Assembly (NCBI RefSeq): GCF_039831995.1
Contig: NZ_JBDOIO010000004.1
Span: 930,001-994,000, forward strand
Source of the DNA: Paenibacillus pabuli
GTDB taxonomy: Bacteria > Bacillota > Bacilli > Paenibacillales > Paenibacillaceae
Reading direction: 5' to 3'
DNA: 64,000 nt
Each line of letters opens with the position of its first letter. The stretch's first letter is position 1. This document shows, piece by piece, positions 55,730-63,173 of this stretch. The position numbers were made by a program, and so were the translations under genes. The notes beneath the pieces are model-generated. The model saw only the letters and a program-made list of their open reading frames with translations. It did no database searches and had not been told where the DNA came from.

Positions 55730-58700
55730 AGCCGATTCTATTAAAAGTGGCCGGGTTGCAAAGCTATCGTGAGGCACAGGAAATTGATTTTACCGTGCTG
55801 ACGGAAACCGGATTGTTCGGAATTTTCGGCCCAACGGGCAGCGGTAAGTCTTCTTTGCTTGATGCCATTACCCTTGCCATGTACGGAAAAGTGGAGCGGG
55901 CGGTTAACGGAACGCAGGGGATTATGAATCATGCTGAAGATGCCCTCGCCGTTGCTTTTACGTTCGAACTGTCGTCAGCTGAAGGAACTCGAAGATTTCG
56001 GGTGGAACGGCGTTTTAAGCGTAACAATGAAATATCGGTAAGCAATACGATCAGCAAATTCATTGAGACCGTAAACGGAGAGGAGCAGGTGCTGGCCGAC
56101 AAGCTGGCCGACGTGAACCGCTGTGTTGAAGATGTGATCGGGCTTAAAATGGATGATTTTACGCGAGCCGTAGTGCTTCCGCAAGGAAAATTCGCTGAGT
56201 TTCTATCGCTGAAAGGCAGTGAACGACGTCAGATGCTGCAGCGGTTGTTTCATTTGGAAAAGTACGGGGATCAGCTTGCCATTAAGCTCAGCCGGCGCGT
56301 GAAGGATAACGATATGGTTCATCAAGCGCTCTTGGCAGAGCAACAGGGTCTTGGCAATGCGAGCAAGGAAACGCTGGAAGAAACCAAACGTCTCCTACAG
56401 GAGGCCGTGAAGCATGCGGAGCTCTCCCGTCAGACTCTGGATGAAGCCACGAAGGAAGCAGAGCAGCTGGGGAAAATACGTGAGTTGAGTCATGAACGCC
56501 AGAAGCGTCTGGAGGAACAACATAAGCTCAAAGCTCTCGAACCGAAAATCGAAACAGGGGAGCAGCGGTTGAAACAGTCTGGCTCAGCAGATGCCATATT
56601 GCCTGCGCTTCAGACGATGCGGGACGCAGTGACCCAGCAGAAGCTGCGACAAGCTGCTGCTGCAGCTGCACATGAACAAGCGGTGGAACACGAACGATTA
56701 TCTGTTCTCGAAGCTGAGAAAGCTGAGACAGCACGTGTGCAGCTGGCTGAAGGTGAACCCAAGCTGCTGCTTCGGCTCGAACAGTTGGAACAGGCCAAAG
56801 AGCTGCAGCGGGAACGAGACAGTCTTCATGAGGACAGTGCACGTTTGAAGCTGCTTCTGGACAAAGGACAGGCTGAGCAGGAAGTCCATGGCCAGCAGCT
56901 GGAGAAGGAAAAAGAATTACAGCAACGCGGACGCAAACGGCGGGAAGAATTGCAGGAAAGTCTGAAGCCGAATGAAGTCAAGTCAGAGGAACGAAGACAA
57001 CTGCAAGCTGCCCTGGAGCTTCGGCACCGACTGGATACGGCAGCAGAGCAGCTGCGTCAGAATCAGGCCGAGATGGAAACGTACAAGAAATCTGCGAATC
57101 TGGCAGAAAGCAAGCTTCAGGCGGCAGCAGCCGAAGAGAATCGCCTGAACGAACAGCGGAAGCTGTTGCTTGAACAGGCGGGGGCGGGTTTGGAGGCCAT
57201 GCTTGCCTGTGAACAGGACATCGGCCGTGAACAAAGCCTGCTGGCCGGGGCGGAGGAGCAGCTGCGCGGCTCGATGCGTGAGCAGGAGCTGCACCGGCTC
57301 TCCTCCGCCTTGCGCGCCGAGCTGAAGGACGGCGAGCCATGCCCGGTGTGCGGCTCCGCACACCACCCGCTCCCGGCTGCGCCGCCGGGAGAAGGTCCGC
57401 ACGCAGGCGATGCGGACTTGGAACTGCTGCGCAGCCTGCAGGCAGAGCTGCAGGAGCTGCGCTTCGGGCTGCGCCAGCAGCTGCACGAACGTCGCAGCCT
57501 GCTGACGCAGCTTGGCGCAGCGGCCGGCGAAGCACCGGCCGCTACCGAGGCCGCGCCTGCGGCAGCGGAGCCTGGGCCCGCCGATTCGCCCGCAGACGGG
57601 CGCTCACCGGCGGACTGGGCGGCGCGTGCCGCCGCGCTGCGCGAGACCGCGCGGGCGCTGGCTGACGCAGCTGCCCAAGTGCAAGCGGAAGCCGCCGCGT
57701 TGCAGCAGGCGGCTGTGGGTGCGCAGCAGCGCCGCATGGAGGCGGCTGCCGCGCAGGAGGCCGGCCGTGCCGGTCTCGTCCAGGCGGAGCGCAAGCTGGC
57801 CGAGAGCGAGGCGGCAGCGGCTGCGTTGCAAGGCCGCTGGGCCGCAGAACTGCCTGGCATCGCCCCAGAGGAGGCTGTCGCCCTTCATCAGGCGATGCAG
57901 GAACGCGATGCACGTGCCGAAGACATCAAGGAACGGCTGAACAAGAGCGTCACGTTTTTGGAGGAAAAGGAACAGTCTGTGCAGTCCCTTCAACACAAGC
58001 TGGTTGAACTGGACAAACAACTGATTCAGTGGCAGACCGAGTGGCAGGGGAATCGCAAACAGCTGGTCGAGAAGGAAGAACGCCTTCGCCAGTGGGTAGG
58101 TGAACAACGTGTAGAAGAACTCATTGCTGCTGCACAGTCACAGCTGGATGGCCTGCGGAAAGCAGCCGCTGACTCGGCCCGGCGCTTCAAAGAATCGGAT
58201 AATCTGAAACAGGAGTCTGCCAAGAAAGATGTTATGGCTAGGCAGGCCTTGGCTTCAGCATCGGAACATTTGGAGCAGGCTCAGGCACGCTGGGAGCAAT
58301 TGCTGGATCAATCTCCATTCGACTCTGAACAAGCTGTTCTGGAAGCGGCCATTCCTGCCGAGGAGGCTGAGCGATTGGCAGCAGAGATTCAGCATCATCG
58401 TGAAAGGGAACGCGAGCTGGCATCTCAGCTGCGCGAACTTGAGCAGAAGCTGGGTGGTGCAGAAGTGTCCGAAGAGCAGTGGTTAGCCTGCGCAGAACGT
58501 CTGAAGCTGCGACGGGCTGAGGATGAAGCAGCGCTAAGTGCGAAGGCACGTGCAGAACGCGATCTGGAAGATGTTCAGCAGCGTCATGTTCGCTGGACTG
58601 AACTTGAGAACAAACGGGTAGAAGTAAGTCATCAAGGGGAGCAGCTCAGCAAACTCCAGGCTGCCTTCAGAGGCAATGCATTTGTAGAGTATATTGCAGA

Positions 58701-59145
58701 AGAACAGCTCATGCAGGTTAGCCAGGCTGCCTCACAACGTTTGCGTTTTCTGACCAAGCAGCGCTATTCGCTCGAAGTGGATTCGGGTGGTGGGTTTGTC
58801 ATCTGTGATGATGCCAACGGCGGGGTTAAACGTCCGGTGTCCACCTTATCCGGTGGAGAGACCTTTCTGACCTCATTATCCCTGGCACTGGCTCTTTCTG
58901 CCCAGATTCAGCTGCGCGGCCAGTACCCGCTTCAATTTTTCTTCTTGGATGAAGGGTTCGGTACATTGGACCCTGAGCTGCTGGATACAGTCATTACATC
59001 ACTCGAAAAACTGCATGATGACCGTTTGGCTGTCGGGGTCATCAGTCATGTGCCGGAACTGCGGGCTCGTCTGCCGCGCAAGCTGGTTGTTATTCCTGCG
59101 AACGAAGCTGGAGGCGGCTCCCGGGTAGTATTGGAGAGTCTCTAA
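55726..59145 (+). CDS. sbcC: Exonuclease SbcC (Rad50-type ATPase)
   Basis: A 1139-residue SMC-like ATPase. Walker A is FGPTGSGKSSLLDAI near residue 35; the long coiled coil is broken by the zinc hook CPVC near residue 538 (EPCPVCGSAHHP); the signature STLSGGETFLTSL and Walker B FFLDEGFGTLD lie in the C-terminal part. Around the hook, 57240-57900, base composition turns very GC-rich and the protein very rich in Ala. SbcC clamps DNA for SbcD. Confidence 0.95.
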   Translation: MKPILLKVAGLQSYREAQEIDFTVLTETGLFGIFGPTGSGKSSLLDAITLAMYGKVERAVNGTQGIMNHAEDALAVAFTFELSSAEGTRRFRVERRFKRNNEISVSNTISKFIETVNGEEQVLADKLADVNRCVEDVIGLKMDDFTRAVVLPQGKFAEFLSLKGSERRQMLQRLFHLEKYGDQLAIKLSRRVKDNDMVHQALLAEQQGLGNASKETLEETKRLLQEAVKHAELSRQTLDEATKEAEQLGKIRELSHERQKRLEEQHKLKALEPKIETGEQRLKQSGSADAILPALQTMRDAVTQQKLRQAAAAAAHEQAVEHERLSVLEAEKAETARVQLAEGEPKLLLRLEQLEQAKELQRERDSLHEDSARLKLLLDKGQAEQEVHGQQLEKEKELQQRGRKRREELQESLKPNEVKSEERRQLQAALELRHRLDTAAEQLRQNQAEMETYKKSANLAESKLQAAAAEENRLNEQRKLLLEQAGAGLEAMLACEQDIGREQSLLAGAEEQLRGSMREQELHRLSSALRAELKDGEPCPVCGSAHHPLPAAPPGEGPHAGDADLELLRSLQAELQELRFGLRQQLHERRSLLTQLGAAAGEAPAATEAAPAAAEPGPADSPADGRSPADWAARAAALRETARALADAAAQVQAEAAALQQAAVGAQQRRMEAAAAQEAGRAGLVQAERKLAESEAAAAALQGRWAAELPGIAPEEAVALHQAMQERDARAEDIKERLNKSVTFLEEKEQSVQSLQHKLVELDKQLIQWQTEWQGNRKQLVEKEERLRQWVGEQRVEELIAAAQSQLDGLRKAAADSARRFKESDNLKQESAKKDVMARQALASASEHLEQAQARWEQLLDQSPFDSEQAVLEAAIPAEEAERLAAEIQHHRERERELASQLRELEQKLGGAEVSEEQWLACAERLKLRRAEDEAALSAKARAERDLEDVQQRHVRWTELENKRVEVSHQGEQLSKLQAAFRGNAFVEYIAEEQLMQVSQAASQRLRFLTKQRYSLEVDSGGGFVICDDANGGVKRPVSTLSGGETFLTSLSLALALSAQIQLRGQYPLQFFFLDEGFGTLDPELLDTVITSLEKLHDDRLAVGVISHVPELRARLPRKLVVIPANEAGGGSRVVLESL

Positions 59146-59306
59146 TATACAGAGTTGCTGCGACTGCTTTAGAGTTAATAGAGAGGTCTAATGTAACCAG
59201 CAGGAGAACCCTTATTGACTCGCTTCCAGAATAAAATAAGGCGATACTTAGGCTAGTCTTGTAAATTGAAGTGAGTTACCTCACAGATACAGGTTCAACC
59301 AGCTGT

Positions 59307-59312
59307 TATACT
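59307..59312 (+). promoter_or_regulatory. Extended -10 element before the folded element
   Basis: TGTTATACT (59304-59312) is a TGn-TATACT extended -10. No good -35 is present. It would start a transcript at about 59319, 20 bases before the folded element at 59339. Confidence 0.35.
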
Positions 59313-59338
59313 ACAGTCAAGCCGACATACCTTATGTT

Positions 59339-59433
59339 AAGTACCCCGGCGGACGTTTGATCAGGAAGATTCCCGGTCAGACGTCCGCGGCAGCCGATTT
59401 CAACCGAAATCCGCTCGTGGGGTACTTCTTTTT
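59339..59433 (+). terminator. Three-way-junction folded element ending in a T run
   Basis: AAGTACCCC (59339-59347) pairs perfectly with GGGGTACTT (59419-59427), followed by CTTTTTTTG. Inside, GCGGACGTTTGA (59349-59360) pairs with TCAGACGTCCGC (59377-59388, one T-G pair), and GATTTC (59396-59401) with GAAATC (59406-59411). It can terminate sbcC transcription, but its branching is unusual for a plain terminator. The remainder of the gap 59146-59515 shows no gene. Confidence 0.75.
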
Positions 59434-59515
59434 TTGCCTAAACCTTTAGTGTCAATTCGCCCAGATCTGAATACTATGAAAGGGTGATGAAGCACGATAA
59501 GGGAGGCGTACTGAA

Positions 59516-59881
59516 GTGGAGAAAGTGGAAGCGAAGAAGATTTGCAAGGAACACATGCATCGTTATGTATGTGTGCAGATGAAAGACGGAAACCATTATG
59601 ATGGAATCATGGAAAACGTGGATGACGACATGATTTATTTGGCAGTGCCTGTCGGTCCTGAAGCAGCGCATCACGCAAACTGGGGGCCGAACGCAATGCC
59701 GAACGCAATGCCGGGAGCAGGCTATCCCGTGTCCCATGCTCGCGGATTCTATCCGGGGTACGGCTACCCGTATCCATATCCCTATCCCTATCCATACTAT
59801 GGTTACGGTCGCAGACGTTTTAACAGACTGGTGCTCCCCTTGATCGGGCTGACTGCATTAACGCTACTGCCATACTATTGA
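59516..59881 (+). CDS. Small protein with Sm-like N-terminus and Pro/Tyr-rich segment
   Basis: A 121-residue protein of unknown function. Residues 1-50 read like a single Sm-like barrel: YVCVQMKDGNHYDGIMENVDDD and IYLAVPVG follow the 'V-x-L-x-D-G-x-x-Y-x-G' pattern of Hfq/LSm proteins. The middle has a duplicated NAMP and a run of Pro-Tyr repeats (YPYPYPYPYPYYGYG). The C-terminus RRRFNRLVLPLIGLTAL is basic then hydrophobic. GTG 59516 follows GGGAGG by about 10 bases. Tyr/Pro/Gly-rich segments are frequent in spore-coat proteins, but this is only suggestive. Confidence 0.7.
   Translation: MEKVEAKKICKEHMHRYVCVQMKDGNHYDGIMENVDDDMIYLAVPVGPEAAHHANWGPNAMPNAMPGAGYPVSHARGFYPGYGYPYPYPYPYPYYGYGRRRFNRLVLPLIGLTALTLLPYY
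59689..59712 (+). repeat. 12-bp perfect tandem duplication
   Basis: GAACGCAATGCC occurs twice in direct succession (59689-59700, 59701-59712), keeping the frame and repeating Asn-Ala-Met-Pro in the protein. A second short repeat, C-C-N-T-A-T type, codes for the Pro-Tyr run at about 59767-59797. Confidence 0.9.
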
Positions 59882-59924
59882 TGAAGTGATTGCATGGTGG
59901 ATACGGAATTGAACAACCTTAAGG

Positions 59925-59983
59925 ACCATTCTCATCCTTGTGGCATACAGCTGCCTACCTGGGTGCAGAAAGGTCTTTTTTAT
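59925..59983 (+). terminator. Possible terminator after the Sm-like gene
   Basis: GGACC (near 59923-59929) can pair with GGTC (59972-59975) across a structured interior, followed by TTTTTTAT. The stem is short; the rest of the gap 59882-60162 shows nothing clear. Confidence 0.4.
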
Positions 59984-60162
59984 GATATTCATGAACAAAT
60001 AGAGAATGAGAATCGTCCTGAGCATTTATTGGCATGCTAGCTTAGGGCTATGGATTAATTGAGCTTAACTGTTTTTTCATGTGAGATTGGACGTCACTTT
60101 TCACTTCCGGTATGATAGAGAGGTATACATAAATCTTTAAAGTACAAAGGAGGGTATGAACA

Positions 60163-60525
60163 ATGGATTGCTTGTTTTGCAAAATTGTAGAGGGCAGCAT
60201 TCCCTCCAACAAAGTTCTGGAGAATGACCATGTGGTTGTCTTTCACGACATCCAGCCTGCTGCACCGACACATGTCCTCGTTATTCCGAAGAAACATATA
60301 GCTTCCATGAATGAGGTGACGGCAGATGATATATCGCTGATTGGTGAGATTCATCTGGCAGCACAGGAAGCAGCCAAACGCCTTGGGGTCGATGAGTCCG
60401 GTTATCGTTTGATTAATAACTGCGGCAAAGATGGGGAACAAACCGTCCATCACCTGCACTACCATCTGCTTGGAGGCACTAGACTCGGTGCGCTGACAAG
60501 CCTATCGGATTCGCACAAATCATAA
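60163..60525 (+). CDS. HIT family protein (HinT type)
   Basis: A 120-residue histidine-triad hydrolase. The zinc or structural Cys motif CLFCKIVEG is at the N-terminus, and the catalytic triad is HHLHYHLLGG. HinT-type enzymes cleave AMP-N-linked compounds such as aminoacyl- and lysyl-adenylates. AAAGGAGGG precedes ATG 60163. In B. subtilis no such gene lies between mtaB and rpsU. Confidence 0.92.
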   Translation: MDCLFCKIVEGSIPSNKVLENDHVVVFHDIQPAAPTHVLVIPKKHIASMNEVTADDISLIGEIHLAAQEAAKRLGVDESGYRLINNCGKDGEQTVHHLHYHLLGGTRLGALTSLSDSHKS

Positions 60526-60616
60526 CGAATCCTAGATCCTACTGTACTTTTCCTCCTCAATGGAGATAAAAGGGACACTGTGATTCGTATAAATTAAAGT
60601 GATCATTACGTTAAGG

Positions 60617-60646
60617 TTGACACCTTTATTACCTTTCGCCTATAAT
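60617..60646 (+). promoter_or_regulatory. SigA promoter of rpsU-yqeY
   Basis: TTGACA (60617-60622) and TATAAT (60641-60646) with an 18-base spacer: both boxes are exact consensus. The transcription start would lie near 60653, which excludes the in-frame ATG codons at 60652 and 60655. Confidence 0.92.
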
Positions 60647-60705
60647 GAAAGGTGATGAACCGTGTTATTGCTCTTGGACGGTCTGGTCGGAGGGAGGGAA
60701 AACTG

Positions 60706-60879
60706 GTGTCTGAAACTAAAGTTCGCAAAAACGAGACTATTGATGCTGCACTTCGTCGCTTTAAACGTTCCATCGCTAAAGATGGCGTCTTGGCTGAGGT
60801 GAAGAAACGTAAGCATTATGAGAAGCCAAGCGTAAAGCGCAAGAAAAAGTCCGAGGCTGCTCGTAAGAGAAAGTTTTAG
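60706..60879 (+). CDS. rpsU: 30S ribosomal protein S21
   Basis: A 57-residue basic protein with the S21 pattern [18 protein letters not shown] and a Lys/Arg-rich C-terminus ([18 protein letters not shown]). S21 is involved in initiation and in B. subtilis affects motility and biofilm formation. GTG 60706 lies seven bases after AGGGAGGG; upstream in-frame ATGs coincide with the transcription start and were rejected. Confidence 0.96.
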   Translation: MSETKVRKNETIDAALRRFKRSIAKDGVLAEVKKRKHYEKPSVKRKKKSEAARKRKF

Positions 60880-60894
60880 GAGGATTTGAACAAC

Positions 60895-61338
60895 ATGAAT
60901 CTTAGCGAACGATTGAACGAAGATATGAAGCAAGCGATGAAGAGCAAGGACAAGTTCAAGCTCTCCACCATTCGGTTGATTCGTTCGACGATCAAGAATC
61001 TTGAAATAGATTTGAAAAGAACTTTGGATGACAACGAAGTGCTTGATATCCTGAGTCGTGAAATCAAACAGCGCAAAGATGCCCTCCAAGAATTTGACAA
61101 AGCGGGCCGTGAAGAACTCGCGGCAAATGCAAAAGCGGAAATTGATATAATTGGTCAGTACCTTCCCGCACAGCTTACCGAAGAAGAAATTAAAGTTATT
61201 GTACAGCAGACCATCCAGGAAACCGGTGCTTCTTCGAAAGCCGAGATGGGGAAAGTCATGGCGGCCCTTATGCCGAAAGTTAAAGGCAAAGCGGACGGCA
61301 AACTGGTTAATCAAGCAGTTCAACAATTTCTGCAATAA
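60895..61338 (+). CDS. yqeY: YqeY/GatB C-terminal-like domain protein
   Basis: A 147-residue helical protein. The pattern LSERLNEDMKQAMKSKDK, LSTIRLIRSTIKN and the end region KAEMGKVMAALMPKVKGKADG match the YqeY family, which shares a fold with the C-terminal domain of the amidotransferase subunit GatB. A role in tRNA-linked processes has been suggested but not settled. ATG 60895 is used, 10 bases after AGGAGGA; a TTG at 60886 is too close. It forms a pair with rpsU. Confidence 0.93.
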   Translation: MNLSERLNEDMKQAMKSKDKFKLSTIRLIRSTIKNLEIDLKRTLDDNEVLDILSREIKQRKDALQEFDKAGREELAANAKAEIDIIGQYLPAQLTEEEIKVIVQQTIQETGASSKAEMGKVMAALMPKVKGKADGKLVNQAVQQFLQ

Positions 61339-61349
61339 AGCAATCAATG

Positions 61350-61381
61350 AACACCTCCTGACTTGTCAGGGGGTGTTTTTT
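61350..61381 (+). terminator. Rho-independent terminator after yqeY
   Basis: AACACCTCCTGAC (61350-61362) pairs with GTCAGGGGGTGTT (61365-61377, one mismatch) and ends in a T run to 61381. The rest of the AT-rich gap to 61649 contains only the promoter at 61572. Confidence 0.93.
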
Positions 61382-61571
61382 CCTGTTTGTGAGTCCTGAA
61401 TCTACATTTCAGACTTCATTATATTCGATTGTAAGAGTCCGCTGTAAAGGTAGAATCAAACCGTACAATTTTCAAAACAGACAAGAATTTTACTTTAAAA
61501 TGGTTATTATTCATAAAATTAGATTTAAAATCTTGCAATTGCTCCGGCTTTCAAATATAATTTTAAGATTT

Positions 61572-61597
61572 TGAAACGAAATGTTGCATTGTACGTA
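61572..61597 (+). promoter_or_regulatory. SigW-type ECF promoter of nfeD-floA
   Basis: TGAAAC (61572-61577), 16 bases, CGTA (61594-61597). This is an exact match to the consensus of the B. subtilis SigW promoter, and yqeZ-yqfA(floA) is a known SigW target in that species. Confidence 0.88.
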
Positions 61598-61649
61598 ATA
61601 AATACCATAAGCTGGACAGTATAACAATAATGGAAAAGGGGGGATTATT

Positions 61650-63011
61650 GTGAAGGGAAAGCGCCGGAAGAGGCTTGCGGGGCCATTGTTGCTCATGATG
61701 CTGCTGACGTTGCTGCTTCCTGTCTGGGTTGGATCGCCGTCTGCACAAGCAGCTGAAAAGAGCGGCGCCGTATATATTATTCCGGTTGATAAACCAATCG
61801 AGCAGGGGTTAGGCAAGTTTATGGAGCGTGGCTTTAAGGAAGCTGAATCAATGAATGCTGGCCTGATTGTTCTCGATATCAATACGCCGGGAGGACGTGT
61901 CGATACGGCGGAAGAGCTGGGTACCCTGATTAAGGAAAGCCCTGTTCAAACCGTTGCTTTTGTCCGCGGAGATGCTGCTTCGGCTGGGAGTTTTCTGGCT
62001 TTGAATGCAGATAAGATCGTAATGTCGCCAGGAAGCATGATTGGTGCGGCAGCGATGGTGGACAGCACGGGGAAGCATGTCGATGATCCGAAGCTAGTTG
62101 CATTCTGGAAGAGCAAAATGCAGGGAGCAGCGGAACAAGGCGGCCGTGACGGCAGTATCGCTGCCGGAATGACAGATGTCAACATGGTTGTGGAGATGCC
62201 GGAGATCAACAAAACGAAGCAAAAGGGTGAAATTATTGCTTTATCAGCCGAGGAAGCGCTGAAAGTGGGATATGCGGACCACATCAGCTCAACTCCGGAA
62301 GAGGCAGCAGCCTGGCTTGGTTATGGGCAGGACGATGTATTTACTGTAGAGCGAACCGCAGCAGAGAATATATCTTCTTTTCTGACGAATCCTGTGGTCA
62401 TGACTATACTTTTGTTCCTGGGAATTGCGGGCGTAATCATTGAACTGATTGTACCTGGATTCGGAGTACCTGGTATTGTGGGGATCGTTTGTTTTATCCT
62501 CTATTTTTCGGGGAACTACATTGCCGGTTTTGCAGGAGCAGAGACATGGGTGCTCTTTACGGTTGGACTCATCATGATGATTCTGGAGATGTTCATTCCA
62601 AGCTTTGGTATCCTGGGTATATTGGGATCCATTGCACTTGTTGCCGGCGTTGTGCGTGCAGCTTACGATACAAGTGATGCATTTGTTTCGTTGGGAATTG
62701 CCTTCGGGGCAGCGCTGGTAGTCATAGCTATCGTGGTGATTCTCTTTAAGGACAGAGGCATATGGAATCGATTTATACTGAGTGACAAATTGTCTGCCGA
62801 TCGAGGTTATTCATCTGCGACAGAACGTAAAGAACTGATTGGTCTCCAAGGGATTAGCCTGACTCCGCTTCGTCCATCTGGAACAGCAATGTTTAATGGG
62901 GAACGGGTCGATGTGGTTTCGGACGGAGACTTTATCCCAGTTGATACACCGATTATTGTGGTTAAAGCCGAAGGCACTAGGATTGTGGTCCAGCAAGCTT
63001 TGCCGGTGTAA
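61650..63011 (+). CDS. yqeZ: NfeD-type membrane serine protease (YqeZ)
   Basis: A 453-residue protein. A signal peptide covers about residues 1-35 (ending SAQAAEK). The ClpP-like serine protease domain has LIVLDINTPGGRVDTAEEL and the catalytic Ser region GDAASAGSFLAL. Four or five membrane helices follow (about residues 245-375), and a C-terminal NfeD OB domain ends it (LIGLQGISLTPLRPSGTA). It is paired with floA, as widely conserved; the pair is thought to act in membrane microdomains and stress tolerance. GTG 61650 follows AAAGGGGGG. Confidence 0.92.
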   Translation: MKGKRRKRLAGPLLLMMLLTLLLPVWVGSPSAQAAEKSGAVYIIPVDKPIEQGLGKFMERGFKEAESMNAGLIVLDINTPGGRVDTAEELGTLIKESPVQTVAFVRGDAASAGSFLALNADKIVMSPGSMIGAAAMVDSTGKHVDDPKLVAFWKSKMQGAAEQGGRDGSIAAGMTDVNMVVEMPEINKTKQKGEIIALSAEEALKVGYADHISSTPEEAAAWLGYGQDDVFTVERTAAENISSFLTNPVVMTILLFLGIAGVIIELIVPGFGVPGIVGIVCFILYFSGNYIAGFAGAETWVLFTVGLIMMILEMFIPSFGILGILGSIALVAGVVRAAYDTSDAFVSLGIAFGAALVVIAIVVILFKDRGIWNRFILSDKLSADRGYSSATERKELIGLQGISLTPLRPSGTAMFNGERVDVVSDGDFIPVDTPIIVVKAEGTRIVVQQALPV

Positions 63012-63173
63012 AACGCTTGTCATGCCGGAGTTCTGGTGGGCTTCGGCAGTGTACATAACCATATGGCCGTGCTGCTTGCCGAATGGTGTTTTTCTAAAAT
63101 TAGCAGCATTATAGTTGAGATCTGTTATGATGAATTTTTACAAAATTAAAGTGCAAATGGAGGAATTTTGACT

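Noticed and set aside
57117..57860. 247-codon Ala/Ser-rich open frame opposite sbcC
   Set aside because: Results from the GC-rich block in sbcC, where stop codons are rare in all frames.
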